The notes under the pieces are model-generated. The model ran no database searches. It saw only the letters and a list, made by a program, of their open reading frames with translations, and was not told where the DNA came from. Shown here piece by piece: positions 41,376 to 52,789 of a stretch of 64,000 nt of DNA. Each line of letters opens with the position of its first letter. Position 1 is the stretch's first letter. This DNA is from Larix kaempferi (lineage: Eukaryota > Streptophyta > Pinopsida > Pinales > Pinaceae). The position numbers were made by a program, and so were the translations under genes. Where the stretch lies: contig BSBM01000299.1 of the NCBI GenBank assembly GCA_027924585.1, positions 30,666,501 through 30,730,500 of the forward strand, written 5' to 3'.

Positions 41376-42496
41376 AACTAATAAAAATGACAAGTCTATT
41401 GAAAGACAGCTTGATCGTCTGGAGAGGTTTGCTCATCTAAAGACATATTATGGATGTGATATTGAAATTCCAGATATTGAAAGGGGGACCCTATCTTGGA
41501 TCAATCCATGGAATTTCCATTTGAAGCAGCACCAACAACCCCTCATGAAGAGAATGATGAAGAAGAATTTCCTGCCACTTCAACTGAGCAAGAGACTCAA
41601 CTGGATGATGTAATTGAGAGGATTGGAAGATTGAAACTAGAAGAGAATAATGCACCACCAGCTGATCAACCTATACCATCAAGGAGGATTCTTAAATGGG
41701 CCACAAAGACACTTGAAAGTGTCCATGTAGATGAAGTAGGAAATACGAGAACAAGAAGCTCAACTAGACATGAAGATGGAGGAAAATGCAGAGAACTCAG
41801 GAGATGACATGGATGTCTCATTTGATTGTGAATTGAATTTTCTGCTAACATTGAACCAACTTCCTTTGAAGAGGCTACTACTCGTGATGAGTGGAAAGAA
41901 GCCATGCAGAATTAGTATGATGCACTCATAAAGAATGGAACTTGGAAGCTGGTTGATCCTCTAGTTGGAACCAAACCAATTGGAAACAAGTGGGTGTACA
42001 AGAACAAATACAAATCAGATGGCTCACTTGAAAAACATAAAGCAAGGCTTGTGAAAAAATGCTATGCACAGAAAGAAGGAATTGACAATGAAGAAACGTT
42101 CTCTCCCACAAAAAAATGGGGCACCATCCGCACTATACTTTCCTTAGCTGCACAAAATGGTTGGAAAGTTCATCAGATGGATGTAAAGACGCATTCTTGA
42201 ATGGATACTTGAAAGAAAATGTCTTCATGTCTCAACCGGAAGGTTTTGTTATGAAGGGACAAGAACACAAGGTATGCAAACTTGTCAAATCCTTGTATGG
42301 CCTGAAACAAGCGCCTCGAGCATGGTATGAAAAGCTAACCGAGTATCTTCTAAAGCTAAATTTCAAACATTACAATCTTGACGACGCAACACTATTTGTA
42401 CAGAAAGTTGGAAGATCTGTTGTGTTTCTTGTAGTATATGTGGATGATCTTTTGATGATAGGGAACAATGAAAGTTATATAGCATCCATAAAGTAA
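41376..42496 (+). pseudogene. copia-4 linker and reverse transcriptase
   Basis: A hydrophilic linker leads to EWKEAMQN (stop) LIKNGTWKLVDPLVGTKPIG, NKWVYKNKYKSDGSLEKHKA, FSPTKKWGTIRTILSLAAQN, then a frameshift in the DVKTAFLNG motif near 42190. LVKSLYGLKQAPRAWYEKL and the intact active site VVYVDDLLMIG (near 42435-42465) follow. The frame ends at a stop at 42494-42496. Confidence 0.92.
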
Positions 42497-43390
42497 GACT
42501 TAAGGAAAGGATTTGAAATGACTGATTTGGGACATCTTCATTATTGCTTAGGAATTGAAGTGACTCAACATCCTAAGTACATTTTCATTTCTCAAAAAAA
42601 GTATATTGGAGAACTGTTGAACAAATTTGGGATGACGTATTGCAATTCGCTCTCAACTCCAATGGAACAAAAGCGAAAGCTCACATCAAGTGAAGGAAAA
42701 GAATTCGAGGATGCAACCAAGTACTGGTAACTTGTAGGAAGCCTTATCTACCTTAATACTACCAGAACATATATTTCATATGTTGTTAGCATTCTTTCAC
42801 GGTTTATGCACAAAAATTGTGAAGGACATTGGTCTGCAGCGAAAAGAGTTCTAAGATACTTGAAAGGGACTCAAGAATTTGGACTCAAATATTCTAAGGT
42901 GGATAACTTCAGACTGATTGGGTACTATGATTTAGACTTCAATGGTGACAAGGAAACAGGAGTATCCACTTCTGTATACACAATGAGTCTTGGATCAGTA
43001 GCTATCTCCTAGAGATCACGCAAACAATCAGTTCCAGCAGATTCGACAATAGAGGCAGAATATGTAGCAACAGGAGAAGCAACCAAAGAGATTGTAAGGC
43101 TCAGTAAGATACTTGAAGATTTGCATGAGAAATAAGAAGACTCCACTCCACTTTTGATTGACAACACTTCTGCAATCAAGTTGGCCAAGAATCCTAGATT
43201 CCATGATCGAACCAAACACATCAACACAAAGTATCATCTGATTCGACATCATGTAGAGGCCAAGACAGTTCATTTACGTCATTGTTCCACTAATGATCAA
43301 ACTGCATATATCTTCACCAAAGCACTTGGACGAGAAAATTTTGAAAGATTTAGAACCGTGCTCGGACTTACAAACACCCCTTCGGATTAA
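42497..43390 (+). pseudogene. copia-4 RNase H
   Basis: MTDLGHLHYCLGIEVTQHPK, GMTYCNSLSTPMEQKRKLTS, a broken VGSLIYLNTTRTYISYVVSI, then HWSAAKRVLRYLKGTQEFGL, STIEAEYVATGEATKEIVRL and finally IDNTSAIKLAKNPRFHDRTK with AKTVHLRHCSTNDQTAYIFT. Stops near 42730, 43012 and 43134. Ends at 43388-43390, directly before the purine tract. Confidence 0.9.
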
Positions 43391-43399
43391 GGGGGGGGA

Positions 43400-43680
43400 T
43401 GTTAGAATCCTAGGGTAGTTTGTAACCGTAGAAGGCAAAGAGTTGTGAAGACTCTAACTGACTGTGGAATACGAAAACCAAAGGTCAGAAACCAGTGTAT
43501 ATAAAGACATATTTGGTTAATGAATAAAGACATCCGGGAGTTAATACCTGTCAAAATTGTCATGACACTCCTTGAAGAGACCTCCATAGAAATAAAGGAA
43601 TTATTTTTCCTGTTTATTTTCAAATGTGCCAAGAAACAAAAATGATACATCAAACACAAAGAGGAGCACCCTTAACAAGC
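43400..43680 (+). repeat. copia-4 3' LTR (right limit approximate)
   Basis: A purine tract AAGGGGGGGGA (43389-43399) precedes TGTTAGAATCCTAGGG. A TATA box TATATAAA lies at 43498-43505 and AATAAAG near 43521. The end is guessed from CATCAAACA at about 43650. Confidence 0.7.
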
Positions 43681-45059
43681 CAAATATTTAATTACATGAT
43701 TCAATACTTCTCCCCATGGCTTTGGTAAAGACGATTGTTTTACTCCCTGGCTAGTGTCTTGTACCACTCATTTTCTTTATAGAAAACGCCTCAAGATTTT
43801 GTGTATTTCACTCAGTCCTTATACCAATGCTTTCCCTCCATTTCTAATCTAGTGGCTCAAGAAATGGTTTCCTCTATGACATGAAATTCCAAACTTCCCA
43901 CCCTTTAACTCAATCTTGGAAATTTTGGGCAAATGCGTACCTATTGAAACTCTATTATTTTGCAATCTTTTCAAAAATTGTAACCATCATGCTTGTCTAA
44001 ATATTTCTGCTACCTATTCTTGTGCAAGGATAACCTCGACAATGAGAGGATTTTCCTTATACAATTTACCACTCATACCAAATAACCATTGTTAAATGCT
44101 CAATGAAACTATTCTCAACTGGGCAGTGTTCATTGAGGAGAATATATATAGCACTTATTGCTAACTGGTAATCCCAACTAAGAACTTTTTAAAAATCCGT
44201 CATTATTACTAACTTACTTTGATCGTGTCTTAATTAATTGACATGGCATGCTTGATTGACTGACAACAACTTGCAAACTGGAAATTGTTGTCATAATTGT
44301 CCCTTCACATGCTTTTATCTCGATCGTTTAAGAATTCACCTATCTAGAGTTGCCACTAAGATAAGTAGTGATTTTGCATGCCATCATTGGATGATAATTT
44401 TATGACAGTTGAATTAAAATACAATGATGGGCATGTGTGGCATAAATACAAAATGATATGTGAGTTGTGCAGAGGATACCGCATAGTTGTCAAGGTGAAT
44501 ATCTATCAGAGTGAAATTAGATGGTTATAAGGAACAAAACTGTGATGACCCCACCCCCCAAATCAAGCGTTTGTCATCCCAACAGGCAGAATATGGTAAG
44601 GGATATAGCAATTCATGTCTAAAAATTTAGCAAAATAATTGAAATTACCAAAAAATTCAGAGAAATACCTGATAATTCACAGTGGGAGGCGAACATTTAA
44701 GCATTGGATGTATGGAAATACTCAATGGTGAAAAAATCACCTATGTAGTCAAATTGGTTGCAAATATACTCGGCATTAGCATTATTTGTAAGCAAGAAAA
44801 ATATTAGTAGCTCAAAACTTATCAAGTAAATCAGCAACAACGGGCTATAGAGAAACATTGCAGCAGAACGTTGCTAAGAAACTATGTAACAAATGTTTTT
44901 TCCTCCAGGAAGACTGCCATTTCTGGTTTTCAAGAATCACCACAGCCTTGTGATGCCATAACTAGTTTTCACCAAAAAGGTTTTTTTTTTAGAAAATGCA
45001 ACTCCATAATGATTTTAAGTGGAATGGATTTGAAGGCTATAAGGCCTTCAATAACCCTA
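43681..45059. other. No recognised gene
   Basis: AT-rich sequence without long frames or clear repeats. At 44541 TGTGATGACCCC could be an LTR start but has no partner. It may include the 3' LTR side of gypsy-2. Confidence 0.4.
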
Positions 45060-45079
45060 AGAGATTGACTATGGTGTAA

Positions 45080-46300
45080 ATTGGAGATGAATTCTTCCTT
45101 GGACTTAGATTTCTTATACAATTTTAGATGATGTCCATTGACAAATAATGTAAGTTTCTCAGCGTCAATAGTTCTATACTCAATTGCTCCATTTTGGAAA
45201 ACCTTTTCGACTTCATATGGCCCTAATTAGTGTGTACAATTTTCCTTTGAAATCTTAAAATTTGGAGTCATACAGTAAGGCCCAATCCCCTGGCTGAAAT
45301 GTTTTTTGTGTTGATTAAGAAGTCATGCCAATGAGTACGTTGTTGCTACAAAGTATTTATATGTTGCAAATATTTCTCCCTCAACTCATCCATTAGATTA
45401 AATTAGGTTAAGCATTCATGTTGAGAGCACTGAAAATGTCCATACTTAATTCCATAGTTGTGCAAAGAGTTTTAATTTCAAACTCAATAGGAAGAGGTAA
45501 TGGTTTCCCATAAACCAACTCATACAGAGTGAAACATGTTGATGTTTTCTAAGTAGTATAATAGACCCAAATAGCTTCAAGAATCCTAGCTACCCAATCA
45601 TGACAGTGAAATTGAATTTTTTTAGTCAATAAATTCTCAATCTCCCTATTGGTAACTTCTAGTTGCCCATTTGTCTGTGGATGATAAGGACTAGTTTTCC
45701 AATGTTTGATTTAATAAATATTCATGATATTAGCAATCAACTTAGAATTGAAATGGGATCCACGATCATATACAATTTCTCTAGTTACTCTAGATCGGGT
45801 ATAAATGCTATTATAAAGAAATTCAACTACTCTTTGTTCTTGAATATTTTTTAGAGGCTGCACTTCCACCCATTTGGTTAAATAATCAATGCATACAATA
45901 ATATATTTGAATTGATTAGAGGGTGGACTAATCGGTCCAACAAAATCAATACCCCATTTCTCAAATGGCTCAAGAGAATTTTGAGGCTATAATGGAACTT
46001 ATTCAAATCTAGTAAGTCGACCCATGCATTGATAAGCATCACAGCAACTCACATATTTCCTAAAATATTTATGAAATGTTGGCAAATAATATCCAGTCGA
46101 AAGGATTTTTCTTGCAATTCTTTCTACGGCAAAGTGCCATCCACATGGCTAGTCATGGCAAGCTCTTTTGAATATCATACACCTCATCCAATCAAACACA
46201 GTGGTGAATAATATAATCAAGTCCAAGCATGAACATGTACCCTTTTATCAAAGTAAAAGGGCCAATCTCTCAGATCAATGTCAATCTTTCTCAAGAAACC
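45080..46300 (-). pseudogene. gypsy-2 integrase
   Basis: Translated piecewise on the minus strand: a zinc-binding region near 46300-46020, then EPFEKWGIDFVGPISPPSNQ, IIVCIDYLTKWVEVQPL, EIVYDRGSHFNSKLIANIM and, after a stop, YHPQTNGQLEVTNREI. The three catalytic residues (D in GIDF, D in YDRG, E in GQLE) are all present near 45950, 45770 and 45690. Frameshifts follow to 45080. Confidence 0.82.
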
Positions 46301-46397
46301 AAATAGTTTGCATTATCTAAAAACCATGGTGTACTAACACAAACAGGAAAAATATGTTCATAGAGGAATGAATTATTGAGAGGTTCATCAAGTCAGG

Positions 46398-46900
46398 TCA
46401 TTCAATATAGGACATAAAATCTACAACAACATTCTCCTGACCAGGCTTATCAAGCATAGTAATGTTAAATTCTTGAAGAAGCAATAACCAGTGAATGATT
46501 CTACCATTGATAATAGGTTTTCTCATAAGATATGTATAAATAGAATAATGATCAATGTGAGCCAAAAAAGAATATTTGGTTATATAATGGTGAAATTTGT
46601 TAATGACATAGACCACTTCCAGAAACTATTTCTCATTCATAGTGTAATTTAGATCAGCCTGTACAAGATTTTTGCTAAGATAATTTATGGCATGCATGCT
46701 TGTACTGCCCTTCTATCCCAACACTTCACCTAAAGACTTATCAGATGCATCAATATATATAAATATATATATATATATGAAAAGGTAATGCCCAATCAGG
46801 TCCTCTAAGAATGGGGGTAGAGGTGACTTTGTCCTTGAGGGTTTCAAAGGCTTGTTGACAAGCTGGAGTCCAAGGAAAATCTATATCCTTCGAAAGAAGA
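46398..46900 (-). pseudogene. gypsy-2 RNase H
   Basis: The 72-codon minus-strand frame 46616-46398 reads KYSFLAHIDHYSIYTYLMRK, then GRIIHWLLLLQEFNITMLDK and DFMSYIE, matching the D-H-x-x-L-x-Y and ARW-LLLQEF-I tail of Ty3 RNase H. The earlier part to 46900 is broken. A dinucleotide run (AT)n at about 46753-46779 interrupts it. Confidence 0.82.
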
Positions 46901-46959
46901 AGAACCAAAGGATAATCCAATTTACTAAAATTTAAAATAAAGCATCTGTAATATCCAAC

Positions 46960-47640
46960 ATGCCCTAAGAAACTCCTAACATATCTCTATTTTTTAGGGA
47001 CAAGCAAATTATGTATAACACTGATTTTGTTAGGGTCAGCTTGTATTCCTTTTACAAAAATACAGTCCCCTAAAGCAATTCATTCAATCATCATACTAAA
47101 ACTTTTTTCATTACTTAAAGAAAGGTGAACTTGTTGGAAATATTGAAGTACTTTCTCTAGTTTTGAGAGTGCTTCATCAAATTCATCTCTGGATGTGGTA
47201 AAATCATCCATGAATATTTCCACACAATCCGGTATTTAATCTAAGAAAATGCCCATGACCGCTCTCTAAAAAGTGGCTAGTGCATTGCAAAGTCCAAAAG
47301 GAAGGACTTTGGAAGTAAATGTTCCCCATGAGAAGGTAAATGAATTTTTGACTTGATCTTTAGGAGTAATTTGAATTTCATTATACCTGCTAAAACCATC
47401 AAGAAATGAAAAATATTGTTTTCCAAATAGAGATTAAAAGACTTGATCAATGAATTGTAAAGGAAAGTGATCCTTTTGAGTGGCTTTAGTCATTTCTTGA
47501 TAATCTACACAAATGTGCCACTTACCCTCTCTCTCTTTTTTAAATCACAAGTGGTAAGCCCATTCATTGTCTAATATAGGATAAATAAATCTAGTTGGTA
47601 AAAGTTTTTGAAGTTCTTCCTTAACAATCTCCTTAAGTGG
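46960..47640 (-). pseudogene. gypsy-2 reverse transcriptase
   Basis: The minus strand contains VEIFMDDFTTSRDEFDEALS (active site at about 47200-47217, both Asp kept), then a thumb segment with SNEKSFSMMIE and RKYS/AKGIQ-like words broken by stops. Upstream pieces near 47350-47600 give the FINGER/palm text in short frames. No intact enzyme. Confidence 0.82.
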
Positions 47641-47800
47641 AGATTTCATTCATCATTGTGGTTAACGAACAGGATGAAATGCATATTGAATGTACATATG
47701 ATGTGTACAAATTGATGGGAAAATCCCTTGCATATATTTGTAATCCTAGTAAAATGTTGAAGAATACTTCTATGGCATACTCAATAGCCTTTGTTGTTGA

Positions 47801-48127
47801 GTTGAATGTAATTAGTTGTTAATTTTCAAAAAATTTCCTGGTGTGATTTCAACAACCTAAACTCTAGCATTAATGAATTCTTCCACAAAATAAGCATCCA
47901 AGTATCGGAAGTCTCATGGATAACTTGAAACCAGCTTTAAATAATATGATTGATCATCTTGCTATTATAGTGGCACCAAGCACAACACTTGGGAAAATTA
48001 CTCTCTAGTACCTAGATAGTCGAGTAGTACAACTAAGAGCATGGTTGACCCTCCTTAGTTAGTTCCCTAAGAGATTGGGATAAGTACTAATGTTTGACCT
48101 TGCAAGTATTAGAGAAATTTTGAAGTC
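47801..48127. other. No recognised feature
   Basis: AT-rich; no gene or repeat supported, though it may hold the 5' remains of gypsy-2. Confidence 0.4.
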
Positions 48128-48699
48128 TAAAATGGGCCTCCTAAGGAAAATCATAAAATAAGAGTTATTAATTTTTTAAGGAAAGGGAAAAAATTATTGT
48201 TTATCGTATTTTCAACTTATATCCCTGTAGATTTACGAAAATTTTAAGTGTGGGAACTCATTGGATGTAGAGTTAAATTTCGCATCCAACATGTACCCAC
48301 TCAACATACTTTTGACAACCTCCCAGCAGGAAAATAATTGGGAAATACATTTTTTATGTATTACAATTTTTTTCTTACCAAGGATCTATCAAAAGTATGT
48401 CAAGTGGGTAATCGTTGCAAGAAATACATTTTTTTATGTATTTCGATTTTTTTTCTTATCAAGGTCAACTATCAAAATTATTTCAAGTAGTGATTCAATT
48501 ATGCATCCAACAAGTTCTCACACTTGAAATTTGAGTAAACATGTAAGGATATAAGTTAAAAATACATTAGAATAAAGTATTTTTTTGTCTTTCCTTCCAA
48601 AACTATTTACCCTTATGGTTGACATCATCATCTTGAATCATATTTGTTCTTATAAAGTTGATTTTGATAATGCATTTTTTTGTTTTGAGGCCCATTTTA
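48128..48699. mobile_element. Foldback/MITE-like element with long inverted repeats
   Basis: TAAAATGGGCCTC (48128-48140) is exactly inverted at 48687-48699. Inside, AAGTGTGGGAACTCATTGGATG (48246-48267) mirrors CATCCAACAAGTTCTCACAC at 48504-48525 with a few changes. The text between these anchors pairs for much of both arms (for example TTTTCAACTTATATCC against GGATATAAGTTAAAAA). The centre has two 79-bp-spaced copies of GAAATACATTTTTT.ATGTATT, each itself a hairpin. No frame. Such long-armed, gene-less repeats are typical of non-autonomous DNA transposons; exact ends and target duplication were not found. Confidence 0.72.
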
Positions 48700-49092
48700 A
48701 CCTCAACATTCCTCAAATTTATAGCACCTGGAACTCTCTTGTTCTTAAACCCCTAGAAACCATATCCTCTATGACAAGCCAGTGAAATTCCTACATCTTT
48801 GCATCCAATAAGAATTTGGAAATTTTGTTGAGGAAGTAATATTCCACTGGGAGTAATACTCCCATCATTGTTATAAAAAAAATGGTATGGGATCTACCGA
48901 CGCCATTGTCAAAGACCTATATCAAAAGAATCCTTGCATCATGATTATGATATTGATATAAATATATAACAACTCTTTTTGTGTGGACTCGACAATCTAG
49001 CATTTGGTGGTGCCTCTCAAAAGACTCATCTTTAGCCACTGGTCATTTTGAAATAAGTTGGTGTTAATACTTTCTAGAACATAAGTGATCCC
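48700..49092. other. No recognised gene; upstream side of gypsy-3
   Basis: AT-rich. The 5' LTR and primer site of gypsy-3 might be expected here, but nothing can be matched with confidence. Confidence 0.4.
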
Positions 49093-50080
49093 ATGGTCAA
49101 CTCTTGCAATGGACCAAACATGGAGAACCAAAACATAGACCTACACAAGGCACCTAAGGATGTTGAAGCTACAATTGCAAACTTGCAAGTTTTAGTGGCA
49201 GATATCAACACTACAATGGTTAGCCAAGGAAAAATATTGGAGAAGATACATAAACATGGGTCTAGATTCCAAAAAAAGGGATCTCGCCCTAGAAACATTT
49301 GTCAATGAATTTTAGGGTTCTTTCTCTTTTCAAATACCCAACCTCCCCCTTTTAGGATAACAATTCATGGCACTACTTTCTAAAGGTGGACATGGTAAAA
49401 TTTAATGGCTTAGATCCCTCATGTTGGGTGACCCAAATAGAACATTATTTTTCTCTTCACGAAATTCTTGGTGATCTGCAAAAATTAAAAGTGGAGGTCT
49501 TATATTTAAATGTTGAATGTTGGCAATGGTGGCAATGGTACTAGAAATATTATCATAGCTATGTCACTTGGGCCCAACTTGTGAAGATCATTCATGATCA
49601 TTATGAACGTGACACTCATTACCTGCAACAGAGCGGCATAGTTATGGACTATATTACAACCTTTGAGCAATTGGCAATCTGCATAGATGGCCTCTTTGAT
49701 TTTTGGGGGGGGGAATGTTTCATCAATGGCCTCAAAGAAATAATTCAAGTACATGCTATAATGTAGTGCCCCAAAATATGGTTGGAATCTTGTGATAGAG
49801 CTAGAGAAGTTGAAATGCTGATCAACGCCCAAACCAAAAGGCATGCATTTCCTACTCACACCATGCCCCTATGGAACCTACTCCCGGCACCTCCTACCTA
49901 TCGTCATTAAAAATCCAAAAGTTGTCTCCAAAAGCAATGGTTGAATGTCAACACCTCAAATTTTGTTACAACTGCGATGATTGGTATTTCAAAGGGCATA
50001 AATTCAAAGAACATAAGTTATTCCAAATTGATGTATCACCACAAGGTCACCTAGAAAACATAACAATTGAAGGCACTTAA
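49093..50080 (+). pseudogene. gypsy-3 Gag
   Basis: An N-terminal 71-codon frame (49093-49308) holds a helical VEATIANLQVLVADINTTM segment. Further on, broken frames read FNGLDPSCWVTQIEHYFSLH, LNVECWQWWQW, IVMDYITTFEQLAICIDGL and CFINGLKEIIQVHAI, the usual plant Ty3 Gag. The knuckle reads KFCYNCDDWYFKGHKFKEHK, with the last Cys replaced by Phe. At least four frame changes. Confidence 0.87.
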
Positions 50081-50089
50081 GAACCAAAA

Positions 50090-50692
50090 GTGGAAGATAT
50101 TGCTTTTCCTATGGAAGATGACACCACTTTGCAAGCTCTGAGTGTAGAACCCCAAATTTATCTCCATGTCTTGTCAAGTTTCTCAACACCCCAAACATTG
50201 AAGTTGATCAACTACGTCAAGCACCACAAAGTAATTGTATTAATTGATAGTTGCAGTACCTACAATTTCATTCATAGGGGAGTGGTAGAAGAAACCCATT
50301 GTTATGTTCGCCCTATGCCAAATTTCCAAATTATGATAGAAAATGGTGATATGATAAAATGTGGGGAGTGATGTGAAATTGTAAGAATCCAAATGGGTGA
50401 CTCACATCTCAAAACACACATGTTCACTATTGAAATGAGTGGTTGTGATGTAGTTCTAAGGGTAGAATGGCTACAGAGTTTGGGACCTATCACTATGGAT
50501 TTCAAGAACCTATATATCAGCTTCACTAAGGAAGGGAATAAACATTATCTTAAGGATATCACTTCAAGTTCTATGGAAATTATCACCTCCCACTGTATAG
50601 AGAAGTTATTAGAGAAAAGGCCAATCAGGTATTATTGCATAATTCAATGCCATCCAAGTAGTGGACACAACTCCACAAGAAAACCTCCCTGA
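50090..50692 (+). pseudogene. gypsy-3 protease
   Basis: VIVLIDSCSTYNFIHRGVVE carries the retroviral protease site with DSCST where DSGST is expected. VRPMPNFQIMIENGDMIKC and, in the next frame, TIEMSGCDVVLRVEWLQSLG with ITMDFKNLYISF complete the domain. A stop at 50369-50371 separates the halves. Confidence 0.85.
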
Positions 50693-50739
50693 CTTGCAAT
50701 TGGTTATATCTAAACATCAACAGGTTTTTTAAACACCCA

Positions 50740-51376
50740 AGGGTTTACCACCACCTCATGGGGAGCATGACCATGGTATTCCACTAATTCCAAAGATTCA
50801 ACCCCCCAATCTATGCCCTTATCGACACCCTTTTGCACAAAAAATGAAATAGAAAAGATCATTCAAGCAATGTTGGAGGTAGGGGACATTTGTCCTATTT
50901 CAAGTCCTTATTCCTAACCGATGGTTATGGTATTGAAAAAGCAAGGCACTTTGTGCATTTGTCTTAATTTTCGGAATCTGAATAAGTGGACTACCAAGGA
51001 TAAATTTCCTATCTTGATCATTGATGATATCTTGGATGAGTTTTATGGAGCCAAGTTCTTCACTAAATTGGACTTTCATTTAGGATACCACTAAATAAGG
51101 ATGAAAGAAGACGACATCCACAAAACAATTTTCCACACCCATGAGGATCATTATGAGTTTTTAGTGATGCTTTCTAGCCTTTGCATTGCTCCATCCACCT
51201 TTTAGAGCCTCGTGAACAAGATCTTCACAAATTTCCACCGCAATTTTGTGTTGGCCTTCGTTAATGATATCTTGATCTACATCACAACATGTGAATGCCA
51301 CCTAGAGCATGTGGATTGTGCCTTGCAATTATTGAGGGACCACTAATTATTGGTGAACCGTTTCAAATGTGATTTT
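50740..51376 (+). pseudogene. gypsy-3 reverse transcriptase, first part
   Basis: In changing frames: [96 protein letters not shown], and NFVLAFVNDILIY (the family has DDIL; the first Asp of the pair is Asn). It then reads CHLEHVDCALQLL to FKCDF, where the 51377 insertion begins. Confidence 0.85.
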
Positions 51377-51819
51377 TGTTGGGTGTGTGTTATATTATTT
51401 GCATGACTACCCCCCTTCGGGCAGGGGTTCAGGGGTTGGCCCCCGAATGAAGGGGGTCCAAGGGGGACCTACCCCCCAGAGGTTCAAGGATAGAGCCCTT
51501 GAGTAAACATTTTGGGTTTTTTCCGCTTCGTTTTTTTGTTGTTTTCGGCTAATGGTTTTTGGCCCACTGTAATCTAATTTTGGTTTGCGAATTAGGGTTT
51601 CAAAGGTTGGTAAATTCCTATATATTGTATTTGTAAGTGGTTGAATTAATACAATGAAAAAAGAAACAAAGAGAGAGGTGAAGCTTTAAGTTAAGTTGGT
51701 TTTTCTCTTTGGGGTTTCCAGGGTAAATCTTCGTGTTTGGTGTGTGAATGTCATTGTTTAATTTATGTATTGCTTAAGAATTGTATAAATTGTTACACTT
51801 TCACTTTAGAACTTTAAAA
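51377..51819 (+). mobile_element. LTR-like insertion in gypsy-3 RT
   Basis: ATTTT is found at 51372-51376 and 51820-51824. Removing 443 bp plus one copy restores the RT frame (RFKCDF then GFIGVEYLDHIVS). The block starts TGTTGGGTGTGTG, has a G/C-rich part (51410-51500), a TATA-like CTATATATTG near 51613 and a poly-A-signal-like AATACAATGAAAA. These are features of a solo LTR, and the G/C block recalls the copia-1 LTR. It ends ACTTTAAAA rather than CA, so the right end is either mutated or of another kind. Confidence 0.7.
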
Positions 51820-51824
51820 ATTTT

Positions 51825-52537
51825 GGGTTTATTGGGGTTGAATACTTGGATCACATTGTGAGTCAAGAAGAAGTACAAGTGACTCGAAAAAAGTAGCAGC
51901 TATGCAAAACTAAGCATGCCCCAAGACCCTTAAGAGCTTGTGTGGGTTCTTAGGACTTACGGGCTACTACAAAATGTTTTTGAAAAATTATGGAAAAATT
52001 GTAGCTCCCTTAACATCCTCGCTCAAAAAGAATGCCTTTATCTGGAGCAAAGAAGCTGAGTAGACGTTCTCAACCTTAAAGGATGCCATGTGCACTACTT
52101 TAGTGTTAGCAGTACCTAATTTGATTAAGACTTATGTCTTAGAATGTGATGCCTTGGAAAGAGGTATGAGAACAATGTTGATACAAAAAGGATGCCCTTT
52201 AGTTTTCACCAATAAGCAATTATGTGATTGACATTTGGATAATCTACATATGAAAAATAGATGATGGCCATCATTCATGTTATTGAGACATGACACTCAT
52301 ATCTAATAGGGAGGCATTTCCAGATCAAGGCAAACAGTGATAGTTTAAAATATTTCCTTGAACAAAAATTAGCATCACCAAAGCCACATAAGTGGGATAC
52401 TAAGATGTTGGGGTATGATTATGATATTATATATAAGAATGGGTAGAGAAAATATGGCGGTTGATGTGTTGTCTAGATAATTTGAGAAGGGGGCCCCCCT
52501 ATTTGCATTATCCTTAACAATTCCTAGTTGGCTCTAT
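51825..52537 (+). pseudogene. gypsy-3 RT end and RNase H
   Basis: GVEYLDHIVSQEEVQVTRKK, CPKTLKSLCGFLGLTGYYKM, NYGKIVAPLTSSLKKNAFIW, TFSTLKDAMCTTLVLAVPN, YVLECDALERGMRTMLIQKG, VFTNKQLCD, then damaged text to LGYDYDIIYKNG and AVDVLSR with several stops. A typical Ty3 tether and RNase H. It ends in the ALSLTIPSWL phrase directly at element-5. Confidence 0.88.
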
Positions 52538-52736
52538 TGAAACACCCAAAATAAGGATAATTGTGAATGTCCACTTTTTCCATTAAGATGATAGAATATT
52601 AATACATCAAATATGACGCTGGGTTTCATCTTCCAAACTGCCTCTTGGACTCCAAGATGACTTTTCATATTCACTAATGACAACTGTGTATAGTAAATAC
52701 AATTTACTATAACCCTAATAGATTAGATTTCCAACA
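52538..52736 (-). repeat. element-5 3' LTR
   Basis: Plus-strand TGAAACACCC..ATTTCCAACA, 199 bp. The minus-strand purine tract (52737-52746, complement of TTCCCCCCCT) is adjacent. Only its first 85 bp recur on the right. Confidence 0.7.
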
Positions 52737-52789
52737 TTCCCCCCCTAATCGAAAGGGGTGTTTGTGAATCCAAGGACCTTCTAAAAGAA

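Larger units (their letters stand above)
39396..43680 (+). mobile_element. copia-4: 5'-truncated Ty1/copia retrotransposon
   Basis: Gag (from its middle), zinc knuckle, protease, integrase, RT, RNase H, purine tract and a 3' LTR follow in copia order. No 5' LTR, primer site or Gag start exists upstream; the sequence changes character near 39400. Frameshifts and stops occur in every domain, though integrase and RT catalytic residues are mostly kept. The right end is approximate because there is no second LTR to compare. Confidence 0.9.
45060..47800 (-). mobile_element. gypsy-2: decayed Ty3/gypsy pol fragment
   Basis: Minus strand gives RT (about 47640-46960), RNase H (46900-46398) and integrase (46300-45080) in Ty3 order. 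The RT site is FMDDF, as in Athila/Tat-like elements and akin to gypsy-1. No Gag, protease or LTR is seen, and no long frame survives. Confidence 0.85.
49093..52537 (+). mobile_element. gypsy-3: decayed chromovirus-like Ty3/gypsy element
   Basis: Gag, protease, RT and RNase H follow on the plus strand in Ty3 order. RT has the ..DDILIY-type motif (here FVNDILIY) of chromovirus-like elements, unlike the MDDF of gypsy-1 and gypsy-2. RT is interrupted by a 443-bp insertion at 51377. The element is cut off after RNase H by element-5 at 52538; integrase is not found on the far side. Many stops. Confidence 0.88.

Noticed and set aside
44541-44580. TGTGATGACCCC as an LTR start
   Set aside because: No second copy, primer site or purine tract can be paired with it.
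48885-48905. TGGTATGGGATCT as a gypsy-3 primer site
   Set aside because: Only the first six bases match the initiator tRNA; no LTR end is visible beside it.
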